Numbered from the stretch's first letter, positions 1 through 6,226 are shown. The stretch: DNA of 10,243 nucleotides from an uncultured Anaerovibrio sp. (GCA_902785445.1 CACZYN010000043.1:1-10243); one strand, 5' to 3'. The notes: generated from the letters alone by a model not told the origin. Program-made: numbers and translations.

Positions 1-61
1 TAAGAATTTTATTTTCAGCATAACCAGTGGTTATGTTATCAACCTGTAATATTTCTTTCAT
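1..61 (-). CDS. ABC transporter ATP-binding protein, N-terminal fragment (probable corrinoid importer ATPase)
   Basis: Only the first 20 codons are in the window; the gene runs off the left edge. The visible N-terminus reads MKEILQVDNITTGYAENKIL. This is the usual opening of FecE/BtuD-type ATPases: a first beta strand, then an aromatic residue of the A-loop type (Tyr14) in the 'GY' motif ahead of the Walker A region, which is not visible. It starts 3 bases after the stop codon of the upstream binding-protein gene. A GGAG ribosome-binding site lies in the end of that gene, so the two are cotranscribed. Its position in a cobalamin-riboswitch operon behind a periplasmic-binding-protein gene suggests it powers corrinoid import. 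The ABC assignment rests on 20 residues plus context; the substrate is inference. Confidence 0.7.
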   Translation of the reverse strand, partial: MKEILQVDNITTGYAENKIL

Positions 62-64
62 CAC

Positions 65-1048
65 TTACTCCGCCACCGACAAATGTTGCTGGTCATCCTG
101 CTTGAATTCGTCCCCGTAGGTACAATAGGCAATTTCCTGAGCACCAAAGCAAAAATCCTGGGACGCAGAATAAATATAGGCATCCCGTGGCTCCCGTACT
201 TTGCCACTCTTAATGGCCTTTACATGCTGCAAGGACGGGTCATTGATGTAATTGTCCCTAAAGCTCTGTTTATCGGCTAAACCACGGACGGAATAACTAG
301 GTAAAAATAAAACATCTGGGTCAATTTTTACAATCATTTCCTTGGTAAGCTTGGTTCCCCGGTGCAATCCTGCCTCCGACAAACCATTGATAACACCCGC
401 CCACTGGCAGGCATCATCATATATGCAATCCTTGCCTCCGTAATAGGCCACCCGGGATATTAGAACTGCCCGCTGGCGCTGGTCCTGGGGAACTAACCGG
501 TCAACTTTCTCCTTTAGGGCGTTTAAACGCTCCTCCATCATGGAAATAAGCTGCTGGCCCTTGTCCGGTTCACCCAGAGCTGCGGAAATAAGTATGATAT
601 TTTCCTTTACATCAGTTAAGTTCTTGGCACCATGAATTACTACCACATTGATACCCATATCCCGTAGAGATTGGACATAATCCAGATCCCCCCAATCGGC
701 GGCAATCACCAAATCCGGCTGTAAAACTATCAGTTCTTCTAATTTAGGAAGATGAACGCGATTAGGTATCCCCTTGACCAGCTCCAACATATTGGAACTA
801 TTGGGATCATCCAAATTCCGGTCACAGGCAATCATCTTGTCCGGCTTCACCAGCCCTAACACGATGGTGTCCGTACCTTTGGTTGTGGTAACAATCCGCT
901 TGGGTTTTTCCTTAAAATGCACCACTGTCCCCTGATAATCAGTAACCTCATATTCTTCAGAGGATGTGGTTTGCTGTTTGCTGCAGACAGAAATAAATAT
1001 CAGGCAAAAGACTGTCACAACAGCAAATAATTTAATACAATGCTTCAT
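65..1048 (-). CDS. BtuF/FepB-like ABC transporter substrate-binding protein (probable corrinoid-binding)
   Basis: A 327-residue protein of the periplasmic-binding-protein fold used for vitamin B12, haem and siderophore uptake (PF01497 type). Residues 1-22 form a signal sequence with a degenerate lipobox ISVC (Cys22; Val at -1 is unusual), so it may be a lipoprotein. Family landmarks are the N-terminal strand with PKRIV at about 49-53, the LEELIVLQPDLVIA segment at about 103-116 and IDPDVLFLP at 242-250. The length is normal. The start is supported by a GAGGAG ribosome-binding site 9 bases upstream. It is the first gene after a cobalamin riboswitch and is followed 3 bases later by an ABC ATPase gene. 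The sequence alone would not separate corrinoid from iron-chelate binding; the riboswitch makes a corrinoid ligand most likely, giving a btuF-like role. A permease gene is presumably beyond the window. Confidence 0.9.
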   Translation of the reverse strand: MKHCIKLFAVVTVFCLIFISVCSKQQTTSSEEYEVTDYQGTVVHFKEKPKRIVTTTKGTDTIVLGLVKPDKMIACDRNLDDPNSSNMLELVKGIPNRVHLPKLEELIVLQPDLVIAADWGDLDYVQSLRDMGINVVVIHGAKNLTDVKENIILISAALGEPDKGQQLISMMEERLNALKEKVDRLVPQDQRQRAVLISRVAYYGGKDCIYDDACQWAGVINGLSEAGLHRGTKLTKEMIVKIDPDVLFLPSYSVRGLADKQSFRDNYINDPSLQHVKAIKSGKVREPRDAYIYSASQDFCFGAQEIAYCTYGDEFKQDDQQHLSVAE

Positions 1049-1078
1049 TCGTACATTCTCCTCGTTTTTACCCCAAAA

Positions 1079-1123
1079 ACCTCATCCACCACAAGTGGTC
1101 CCCCTTCCCCAAAGAGGAAGGCT
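1079..1123 (-). repeat. Palindromic interspersed repeat unit in the leader
   Basis: Between the riboswitch terminator and the binding-protein gene lies a 45-base block made of two adjacent hairpins. One has stem CCTTCC/GGAAGG (plus positions 1104-1122). The other is the perfect inverted repeat ACCAC-AA-GTGGT (1088-1099), with a CCTCATC edge at 1080-1086. The architecture (CCTCATCC, a variable short palindrome, then a CCTTCCCC...GGAAGG hairpin) matches from memory a widespread intergenic palindromic repeat of Firmicutes genomes. No second copy is in this window, so its repetitive nature is inferred and not shown. It would be transcribed as part of the operon leader. Confidence 0.5.
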
Positions 1124-1124
1124 C

Positions 1125-1160
1125 AAAAAAACGGTCAGGCACCAAAGCCTAACCGTTTTT
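1125..1160 (-). terminator. Rho-independent terminator of the cobalamin riboswitch leader
   Basis: Read on the minus strand, a 14-bp stem AAAAACGGTTAGGC / GCCTGACCGTTTTT with one U-G wobble encloses the 6-base loop TTTGGT and runs into a T tract. It lies between the riboswitch and the binding-protein gene, so it can act as the expression platform (transcription attenuation). Its 5' arm is also complementary to a segment directly 3' of the aptamer; see the antiterminator entry. Confidence 0.88.
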
Positions 1161-1274
1161 AACCACACAAAGAAAAAGCTTTTCGTCCAAAAAGGCAGAA
1201 AAGCAGAACAAGGGTCTTAAAAATCCATTTAAGTCCCTAAAATCCCCTTCCTGTCGCTCGCAGGTAAAAACGGT
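1152..1274 (-). promoter_or_regulatory. Candidate antiterminator pairing (long-range)
   Basis: The minus-strand segment ACCGTTTTT (plus 1274-1266), just 3' of the aptamer, is perfectly complementary over 9 bases to AAAAACGGT (plus 1160-1152), the 5' arm of the terminator. The pairing extends by ACC/GGT across a single bulged U, to 12 bp in all. Forming it would dissolve the terminator, so it is a good candidate for the ligand-free ON state. About 105 bases separate the two arms. The complementarity is seen directly; the switching role is inference. Confidence 0.55.
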
Positions 1275-1440
1275 GATTGCAAAACAGGCAGTTCTCCTGA
1301 CTCGAGTCATTGCTAGCTGCGCCTTCCCAGATTACTCCAGTGGCCAAACCTGCAGCCTTGCTCCTCTTACAGTGGCGGGACCGTGCTGGATTTTAACCAG
1401 CTTCTCTATTAAGTCTGATAAACAGACACCTGTCTCAAAT
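1275..1440 (-). ncRNA. Cobalamin (AdoCbl) riboswitch aptamer
   Basis: On the minus strand the conserved cobalamin-riboswitch core is clear: AGAGAAGCTGGTTAAAATCC leading into CGGTCCCGCCACTGTAAG, then GGGAAGGC, then the B12 box AGTCAGGAGAACTGCC (plus about 1289-1304). ACAGG (plus 1433-1429) and CCTGT (1288-1284) can close the outer P1 stem, giving an aptamer of about 150 bases. It is oriented toward the BtuF-like gene and followed by an intrinsic terminator, so high adenosylcobalamin should shut off corrinoid uptake. An apparent short plus-strand reading frame through this region is fortuitous. Confidence 0.95.
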
Positions 1441-1466
1441 ATTAAATTTAGATTAAAACCTATTTA

Positions 1467-1494
1467 ATTATACTATGGTAGTAACATTTGTCAA
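1467..1494 (-). promoter_or_regulatory. Consensus sigma-70 promoter of the riboswitch/corrinoid-uptake operon
   Basis: A perfect -35 TTGACA (plus 1494-1489) and a perfect -10 TATAAT (plus 1472-1467) are separated by 16 bp. Transcription should begin near 1460, about 25 bases before the riboswitch aptamer. A strong constitutive promoter fits control by riboswitch attenuation. Confidence 0.85.
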
Positions 1495-1514
1495 ATTTAT
1501 TTTAAAATAAATTT
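1493..1514. repeat. Perfect 22-bp A/T-only palindrome
   Basis: AAATTTATTTT followed by its exact reverse complement, with no spacer, lies between the tpm stop codon and the riboswitch promoter and overlaps the outer two bases of the -35 box. It could be an operator, a weak transcript end for the upstream operon, or chance in AT-rich DNA. No T-tract terminator follows it. Confidence 0.5.
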
Positions 1515-1530
1515 CGCAGTTAATGAGCTT

Positions 1531-2454
1531 TTACCAACCGCCAGAGGAACCGCCTCCGCCGGAAGAGCCGCCGCCGAAGCCGCCACCTCCGCCGCCACCA
1601 GAGCTGCCACCGCCGGAAGAACCGCCGCCTCCGCCAAAGAAGCCGCCTCCTCCGCCACCGCCCCAACGGCCGGATATTCCCTTATAGTCCAGGGTACCCA
1701 AAAAGCCAAAGGTAACGAGGTAAAGAATCGCCAAAAAAGCAAAAATCAACAAATCCAGCATTGGTATCAGGGCATAAAAGATCAGAAAATACATCAGAAC
1801 AAGGAAAATCAGAAAACCAAAAAAGGCCATCACATAATCCCCAATGGAATCAAAATCATCATCCTCATTATCCGTCTTTTCCGGTGTCTTTGCGTTATCG
1901 GTTTCAGTTTTGGTATCAGAGCCTTCCATTACAAAGCCCTCTGGGGGATCAGCACCATATTCTTCATAGGTTTTACCAGCCAATTTAAAGTAGGCATCGG
2001 TTATTCCCTCGGAATAATTATTCTCCCGAAAATATGGTACCATGCCGTCCAAAACCTCACCGGTATAACCATCGGTCAAGGCCCCTTCCAAACCATAGCC
2101 TACTTCAATGCGAAATTTCCGGTCTGCTTTGGCTACCAGAAGCAATACACCATTGTTCTTTTTCTTGTCACCGATACCCCACCGACGAAACAGCTCATTG
2201 GCATATTCTTCAATGGAGTCACCATCCAAGGATACCACGGTCACTACTACCAATTGCGCACCAAACCGCCTGTCCAGATCCTGGCCAAGCTTCAATATTT
2301 GTTCTTTGTCATCTGACATTACCATGCCAGCAAAATCCGCCACGTAGATTTCCTGTTTTGGCGGAGCAGGAATATTGGCCGCACTTACGCTTCCCATATT
2401 TAGGAAAAACAGTGCGGCCAACAACAGCTGACACAGTATTTTTAAGCGCCCCAT
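1531..2454 (-). CDS. TPM-domain membrane protein with glycine-rich C-terminus (YgcG-like)
   Basis: A 307-residue protein. A signal peptide occupies about residues 1-26 (SVSA|AN). A TPM domain (PF04536, of the TLP18.3/Psb32/MOLO-1 type) follows at about 36-162, with IYVADFAGMV near the start and the strand-turn segments VVVTV, NNGVLLLVA, IEVGYGLEGALTD. An acidic linker (178-203), two hydrophobic helices (about 207-228 and 231-253) and a Gly/Ser-rich tail (265-307) ending in Trp complete it. The domain should face the outside. This layout is typical of bacterial TPM proteins encoded beside LemA; their biochemical role is poorly defined. Its ATG overlaps the lemA-family stop by one base (TGATG), with an AGGTGA ribosome-binding site in the end of that gene, implying translational coupling. 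It is the last gene of the C11-LemA-TPM operon. Confidence 0.92.
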   Translation of the reverse strand: MGRLKILCQLLLAALFFLNMGSVSAANIPAPPKQEIYVADFAGMVMSDDKEQILKLGQDLDRRFGAQLVVVTVVSLDGDSIEEYANELFRRWGIGDKKKNNGVLLLVAKADRKFRIEVGYGLEGALTDGYTGEVLDGMVPYFRENNYSEGITDAYFKLAGKTYEEYGADPPEGFVMEGSDTKTETDNAKTPEKTDNEDDDFDSIGDYVMAFFGFLIFLVLMYFLIFYALIPMLDLLIFAFLAILYLVTFGFLGTLDYKGISGRWGGGGGGGFFGGGGGSSGGGSSGGGGGGGFGGGSSGGGGSSGGW

Positions 2455-3011
2455 CAGAAGGTCACCTGCGGCACAGCGTGGGCGGATTCATCAGCTGCAA
2501 ATGGTGCAACCTCAGAACATCCCATCATGCCGGCCATAAGATTACCAGGGAATGTGCTGATAAGGACATTGTAACGTTTAATGGCTTCATTATAATCCTT
2601 GCGGGCCACAGCAATACGATTTTCCGAGCCGGAAATTTCCCGCATCAATTCTGTAAAATGAGCATCTGCCTTTAAGTCCGGATAGTTTTCCGCCACGGCA
2701 ATAAGACGACCTAATGCACCAGTGAGAGCATCATTGGCTGCTGCCATCTCTTCCGGCGATTTAGCCCCGGCAATTTGAGCCCGCGCCTCCGTAACTTCCG
2801 TCAGAACCTTTTCCTCATGCTTTGTATACCCCTTCACCGTTGCCACCAAATTTGGTATCAAATCCGCCCGGCGTTGTATCTGGTTTTCCACCTGACCATA
2901 TTGAGCACCAATGTTGATTTCAGCTTCCTTAATATTGTTGTAGGTGCTAATACCGCCAATAATCAATAAAGCTAGGACAATCAGCGTAGCAATTTCTGCC
3001 ATTCTTACCAA
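2454..3011 (-). CDS. LemA family protein
   Basis: A LemA-family protein (PF04011) of about 185 residues: one N-terminal membrane helix (MAEIATLIVLALLIIGG) followed by an all-helical domain with the family hallmark NQIQRRADLIPNLVATVKGY and later YNVLISTFPGNLMA. Start choice: the frame is open back to an ATG at 3032 that overlaps the upstream stop (TAATG), but that ATG lacks a good ribosome-binding site. GGGAGGGG lies 7 bases before a TTG at 3011, which I prefer; an ATG at 3002 is also possible. LemA proteins are membrane-anchored with the helical domain outside the cytoplasm and are routinely encoded next to TPM proteins, suggesting a joint envelope function that is not established. The stop overlaps the tpm start by one base. 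Confidence 0.92.
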   Translation of the reverse strand: MVRMAEIATLIVLALLIIGGISTYNNIKEAEINIGAQYGQVENQIQRRADLIPNLVATVKGYTKHEEKVLTEVTEARAQIAGAKSPEEMAAANDALTGALGRLIAVAENYPDLKADAHFTELMREISGSENRIAVARKDYNEAIKRYNVLISTFPGNLMAGMMGCSEVAPFAADESAHAVPQVTF

Positions 3012-3031
3012 GGCAAATCCCCTCCCGTACA

Positions 3032-5038
3032 TTATTCTAGAGTAGTGACGATGCCACCATCCTTTATCTTGAACTGTACCATCTGGGAAAGGGCACTGTC
3101 AACAGTTGGGCTGACAAACTCAAAGAAATAGCCATAAGTCCCATCACCCACAAATTCATCCTCAAACACCGGATTGGCACCAATGGTAAAAGTATCCACT
3201 TCCACTGGGGTAACATCCTTTTCATTGCCGGACAGTGGCATTCCATAATGAATGGTCGTAATTTTATCTCCCTCTTTTAATTTGATGAAATTACGGTCAC
3301 CCATACCATTGTCATCTATCCCTTTACGGGCACCCAGTATATGATATTTTTCATCAGAAAAAGTATATGCTACCTGCAAATTGCATTCTACCCCATTGAG
3401 TTTTATTGGAATGGAATAGAGATTATAGCCATCTTCCTCGGCGGTGATTTCCACATAGACAGGATGACCTTCCAGCATTGGCCAATTACCATCGAAATTA
3501 TCCTTAAACACGCCCTTGTCCCAATCAGCAATTATATTACTGTCACTGCCCAAATATAACACTATGTCTTCTTCTTCACCAATGTAAACCAGCTGACAAT
3601 GGACAGAAGACAGCAAATCCATTTGCTCATTGGACAAAGTCACAAAGGAAGTACCGTCCTTGTCGATATTGACTGGTAAATCCTCCAAGGCGGACACATC
3701 ACAAATCTTTTGGGTAGGCTGTCCCTGAGGAACACTTATCGTTCCGCCTGTCTGGCCACTCCCAGCCAAAATAGTCTCCGCCACTTCTGGCAATTCACCA
3801 CACAGCAAATAGTAATATAAACATTTTTGCGCTATCGGAGCAGAATCCTGCTCTATGTATTTGATAAACACATCCTTATCACCGTCGTAAGGATAATAGC
3901 TGGACAGACCGTTACCATTTTGACGGTATTTTCCTTGGACCTTGTACACTACTGCATTATTAATACAAGAAACCAGCTGCTGAGCCGTTCTTGGCAGCAA
4001 TCTTTTAGATTTTGCAGCTAGATCGCCAATATCCACCATGTTGGAATAACCCTGATCACGGGTATTACCGCCATAATTTTCCGCCTGTTGAGCTTCCCGG
4101 CCAAATGCAGAGAAAAATCCCTGCGGATTGTTCTTGGCCTGCTGAAGCGCTTCTATACCAAAGGATTCATAGGCTGATTTTAAAGCTGGAATCTGGTTCA
4201 AATCAATAACGGACATAGTGGCCGCTTCCTCCGTGCCATATTCCCGGCAACCAGCCATATAACTGTCACAGATGACCTGTCCCAGAACGTCGCCACCCAT
4301 AGCAGGATTTTGGGCCAAAGCCCCAAGCCAGCCAGTATAGTTCCACCCATTACCTGGCTCAATCTCTTCCGAAGCAGTCATATAACGGGATATACCATGC
4401 AGCATATTAGCGGTATCATAGGTCCCCATAAGGCAGGCATCGAAACCAATCAGTTCAAAAGGAGGATTGTCCGGTGAAGCACCATATACACCAGCGAAAG
4501 ACTCCTGAATATCATTTAGGCTAAGGGAATTACCGGTGCGTTCATCAATGCAGACACCGGCCGCACTGCCGCCACCATGATTCCAGAAAACAAATACCCG
4601 ATGATCTGCCGAGAAATTATCTTTACCAAACTGCAAAAAATTCTTCAGGGTATTCTTATCACCCATATCACTGTCTGGTGCAATCTCCAATTCATGAAGC
4701 CCGTCGGAATTATAGATATAGCGCCCAATAGCCTGATTGCTCATGGCATTGTTCTGCCATTGGCTGCAGCCACCGGTTTGAATAACCACCTGCACATTAG
4801 GTGGCAGCTTGGCCTCCAACATCTCTTGAATATCTTCGGTAGCCGCGCCGTACTGGGACTCCAAATCCGTGCCACAAATATACCAGTAAACCACCCAATT
4901 ATCGGCAGAGTTATACTTTTGGGCAAATACTTTATTTGCACATTGTTCATTATCAAGGCAACCGGCCCAAAGAATTGTGGCCAGTGTAAACATCAGTATA
5001 AAAAATGGTTTTATACTGCGTCTTATCATTGCCCTCAT
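3032..5038 (-). CDS. Clostripain-family (C11) cysteine peptidase, exported
   Basis: A 668-residue protein. A signal sequence covers about residues 1-26 and ends WAGC (Cys27), a possible lipobox with an atypical Trp at -3. The C11 peptidase domain (PF03415, clan CD) follows from about residue 48 (WVVYWYICGTDLES). The catalytic dyad of the family is visible: His154 in FWNHGGG and Cys202 in GFDACLMG. C11 enzymes usually cleave after Arg or Lys. The C-terminal 250 or so residues are a beta-rich extension without a domain I recognise. The start is supported by GAGGTG five bases before the ATG and by a TATAAT box about 30 bases upstream. It is the first gene of an operon with LemA and TPM genes. 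The protease may act at the cell surface together with them, but this is inferred from position only. Confidence 0.92.
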   Translation of the reverse strand: MRAMIRRSIKPFFILMFTLATILWAGCLDNEQCANKVFAQKYNSADNWVVYWYICGTDLESQYGAATEDIQEMLEAKLPPNVQVVIQTGGCSQWQNNAMSNQAIGRYIYNSDGLHELEIAPDSDMGDKNTLKNFLQFGKDNFSADHRVFVFWNHGGGSAAGVCIDERTGNSLSLNDIQESFAGVYGASPDNPPFELIGFDACLMGTYDTANMLHGISRYMTASEEIEPGNGWNYTGWLGALAQNPAMGGDVLGQVICDSYMAGCREYGTEEAATMSVIDLNQIPALKSAYESFGIEALQQAKNNPQGFFSAFGREAQQAENYGGNTRDQGYSNMVDIGDLAAKSKRLLPRTAQQLVSCINNAVVYKVQGKYRQNGNGLSSYYPYDGDKDVFIKYIEQDSAPIAQKCLYYYLLCGELPEVAETILAGSGQTGGTISVPQGQPTQKICDVSALEDLPVNIDKDGTSFVTLSNEQMDLLSSVHCQLVYIGEEEDIVLYLGSDSNIIADWDKGVFKDNFDGNWPMLEGHPVYVEITAEEDGYNLYSIPIKLNGVECNLQVAYTFSDEKYHILGARKGIDDNGMGDRNFIKLKEGDKITTIHYGMPLSGNEKDVTPVEVDTFTIGANPVFEDEFVGDGTYGYFFEFVSPTVDSALSQMVQFKIKDGGIVTTLE

Positions 5039-5065
5039 ATTATCACCTCATTTTCTTTGCCTATC

Positions 5066-5071
5066 ATTATA
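5066..5071 (-). promoter_or_regulatory. -10 box of the C11-LemA-TPM operon promoter
   Basis: A perfect TATAAT on the minus strand lies 28 bases before the protease ATG and 11 bases past the T tract of the preceding terminator. No convincing -35 hexamer is visible: at 17 bp spacing the sequence is G/T-rich and falls inside the terminator hairpin. The promoter may rely on an activator, or its core could overlap the terminator. Confidence 0.5.
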
Positions 5072-5082
5072 CCCCAAATATG

Positions 5083-5114
5083 AAAAAAACACCCGCCCGA
5101 AAATGGGCGGATGT
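5083..5114 (-). terminator. Rho-independent terminator after the small acidic protein gene
   Basis: On the minus strand, ACATCCGCCC pairs with GGGCGGGTGT (10 bp, one U-G wobble) around a 6-base loop and is followed by seven T residues. It separates the lipoprotein/small-protein unit from the C11 protease operon. An overlapping alternative stem (AACACCCGC with GCGGGTGTT) uses upstream bases. Confidence 0.9.
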
Positions 5115-5137
5115 TTTAAAGCGGGTGTTACCCCTTC

Positions 5138-5332
5138 TTACTGTACCTCATAAAGCTCGCCATCTTCGGTCTGGATAATATCACCGGACTCAACAGGCTC
5201 GTCTACGATAATAACTTCTTCTTCATCCAACAAGGTGAGCTCTGGAGCAGAGCTTACCAGAGAAGCTGCACTGGCCATCTGCGCCCCTAGAGCAAATACC
5301 ATAGCAGCCAATATCATACTAACCTTCTTCAT
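5138..5332 (-). CDS. Small exported, highly acidic protein (unknown function)
   Basis: A 64-residue protein that I do not recognise. Residues 1-22 form a textbook signal peptide (MKK, hydrophobic core, ASA cleavage site). The predicted mature chain of 42 residues contains 13 Asp/Glu and no Lys, Arg or His, with runs such as LLDEEEVIIVDEPVE. It is not a lipoprotein and has no membrane helix after the signal. A GGAG ribosome-binding site lies 9 bases upstream of the ATG. The gene follows a lipoprotein gene by 44 bases and is closed by a strong terminator, so the two are probably cotranscribed. A metal- or cation-binding role, or a peptide-like extracellular role, would fit the composition but is only speculation. 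The coding call is supported by signal peptide, ribosome-binding site and terminator together. Confidence 0.75.
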   Translation of the reverse strand: MKKVSMILAAMVFALGAQMASAASLVSSAPELTLLDEEEVIIVDEPVESGDIIQTEDGELYEVQ

Positions 5333-5376
5333 CTAAAATAACTCCTTTAAGATGTATATAATCCCTTACATGTTAA

Positions 5377-6030
5377 TCAGTTACCATTTACAAACTTTTT
5401 CAGGCCTTCCACATCGACTGGAGCCCAATAGGTCTTACCATCGTCACCCTTAACGATTTCGCACTTAACCTCATAGGTCTTTTCCATTACCAGTGGTAAC
5501 TCATTAATGTAGCTGTTAATGCATTCCAAAGTAGCCTTCTGGAAATCTGGATCCTGCTTAAACTGCTCTACAGTGTAGCCCTGAGCCTGCAATGCTCCCA
5601 ATACGATACCAAGTGCCTGAATATCCTCACTCGTGTTGGCCAACTTGTCTGCGCCTGCCTGGTCAAGTACATTGGCAGTTACTTCAACTACAGGATGCTC
5701 AGCATCATCTTTCTTAATCTTGGTTTTGATCTGCATTGCGTCCTTCATTTTGGTGATATAAGAAGTAGTTATAGTCTGAACATTAGCATCGTTCAGTGGG
5801 AACTGCGCAAACGCCTTCAGCAAATCACCAATTACTGCTTCCTGAATTTCCTCTTCCTGTTTCTTGGTCATACCGGTAGCCGCCATATTATCGGATACAC
5901 CATAGGCCATTATCTCAGAATACCCCAAGATGGCCTTGTCAGCACTATCCTTTGGCTTGTCAGCACCACATCCGGCAATTGCAATTACAGCAATCAGAGC
6001 CACTACAGATAACAATAATTTTTTCAACAT
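5377..6030 (-). CDS. Lipoprotein of unknown function
   Basis: A 217-residue lipoprotein with a clear lipobox: hydrophobic residues 5-18, then IAGC with Cys21 as the predicted lipidated residue. The rest is soluble, mixed helix and strand, with segments such as VVEVTANVLDQAGADKLA (114-131) and the C-terminal EVKCEIVKGDDGKTYWAPV (187-205). The plan recalls small lipoproteins of the DUF5105/DUF4878 kind, in which a strand-rich domain ends with a similar W/Y-containing strand, but I cannot confirm membership. An AGGGGG ribosome-binding site lies about 9 bases before the ATG. It heads a two-gene unit with the acidic small protein and is divergent from the split sensor-kinase genes; the intergenic region contains a tandem repeat just upstream of its candidate promoter. 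Confidence 0.85.
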   Translation of the reverse strand: MLKKLLLSVVALIAVIAIAGCGADKPKDSADKAILGYSEIMAYGVSDNMAATGMTKKQEEEIQEAVIGDLLKAFAQFPLNDANVQTITTSYITKMKDAMQIKTKIKKDDAEHPVVEVTANVLDQAGADKLANTSEDIQALGIVLGALQAQGYTVEQFKQDPDFQKATLECINSYINELPLVMEKTYEVKCEIVKGDDGKTYWAPVDVEGLKKFVNGN

Positions 6031-6083
6031 CCGATTTTCCCCCTCAACCTTGATAAATTTATACCTTCATGGTATTGTGTTTT

Positions 6084-6106
6084 ATGGGAGTTCTTTCTCC
6101 TCCCAT
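6084..6106 (-). other. Stem-loop in the lipoprotein 5' leader
   Basis: ATGGGAG and CTCCCAT form a perfect 7-bp stem around a 9-base loop. With the predicted start site near 6111, the hairpin would sit at the very 5' end of the lipoprotein mRNA, where it could stabilise the message. It has no T tract, so it is not a convincing terminator in either direction. Confidence 0.4.
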
Positions 6107-6117
6107 CGGACATTTTT

Positions 6118-6146
6118 ACTTTAGCAAAAGTATTATTCCATTTCAA
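6118..6146 (-). promoter_or_regulatory. Candidate promoter of the lipoprotein/small-protein unit
   Basis: The minus strand carries TTGAAA (plus 6146-6141) and TAAAGT (plus 6123-6118) at 17 bp spacing, with a TGC extended -10 element directly before the -10. The -10 is imperfect, as expected of an activated promoter. The -35 box begins 7 bp downstream of the tandem 20-bp repeats when read in this direction. Confidence 0.5.
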
Positions 6147-6153
6147 TACTTCT

Positions 6154-6193
6154 GTTAAAAGTGGTCGATTTTTGTTAAAAGTGGTCGATTTTT
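6154..6193. repeat. Perfect tandem 20-bp direct repeat in the divergent intergenic region
   Basis: GTTAAAAGTGGTCGATTTTT occurs twice, back to back and without mismatch. The 20-bp period puts the copies on the same helix face. Two readings are possible. It may be a binding site for the LytTR regulator encoded nearby: LytTR proteins bind 9-bp direct repeats around GTT at roughly two-turn spacing, and here TCTGTTAAA and TTTGTTAAA are 11 bp apart, near but not at the usual 12. Or it may be a remnant of an IS21-family end, whose internal repeats often contain GTGGTC followed by T-rich sequence. No transposase gene is present. Confidence 0.85.
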
Positions 6194-6226
6194 AGACCTT
6201 TTGACTTTTTTTACCGCGAGGTATCT

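Noticed and set aside
1497..1742. An Ala-rich minus-strand frame overlapping the TPM tail
   Set aside because: It is the shifted frame of Gly/Ser-rich codons in the TPM protein's tail, which gives an Ala/Glu-rich artefact.
2034..2675. A 213-codon plus-strand reading frame opposite the LemA and TPM genes
   Set aside because: It is antisense to two well-recognised genes, its translation is rich in His, Pro and Ser with no family resemblance, and it has no ribosome-binding site of note.
4577..5083. A 168-codon plus-strand reading frame opposite the C11 protease
   Set aside because: It lies antisense to the signal peptide and catalytic domain of a clear peptidase gene and crosses its promoter; no recognisable protein.
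6154..6193. CRISPR array
   Set aside because: The two 20-bp units are directly adjacent with no spacer, there are only two, and no cas gene is present.
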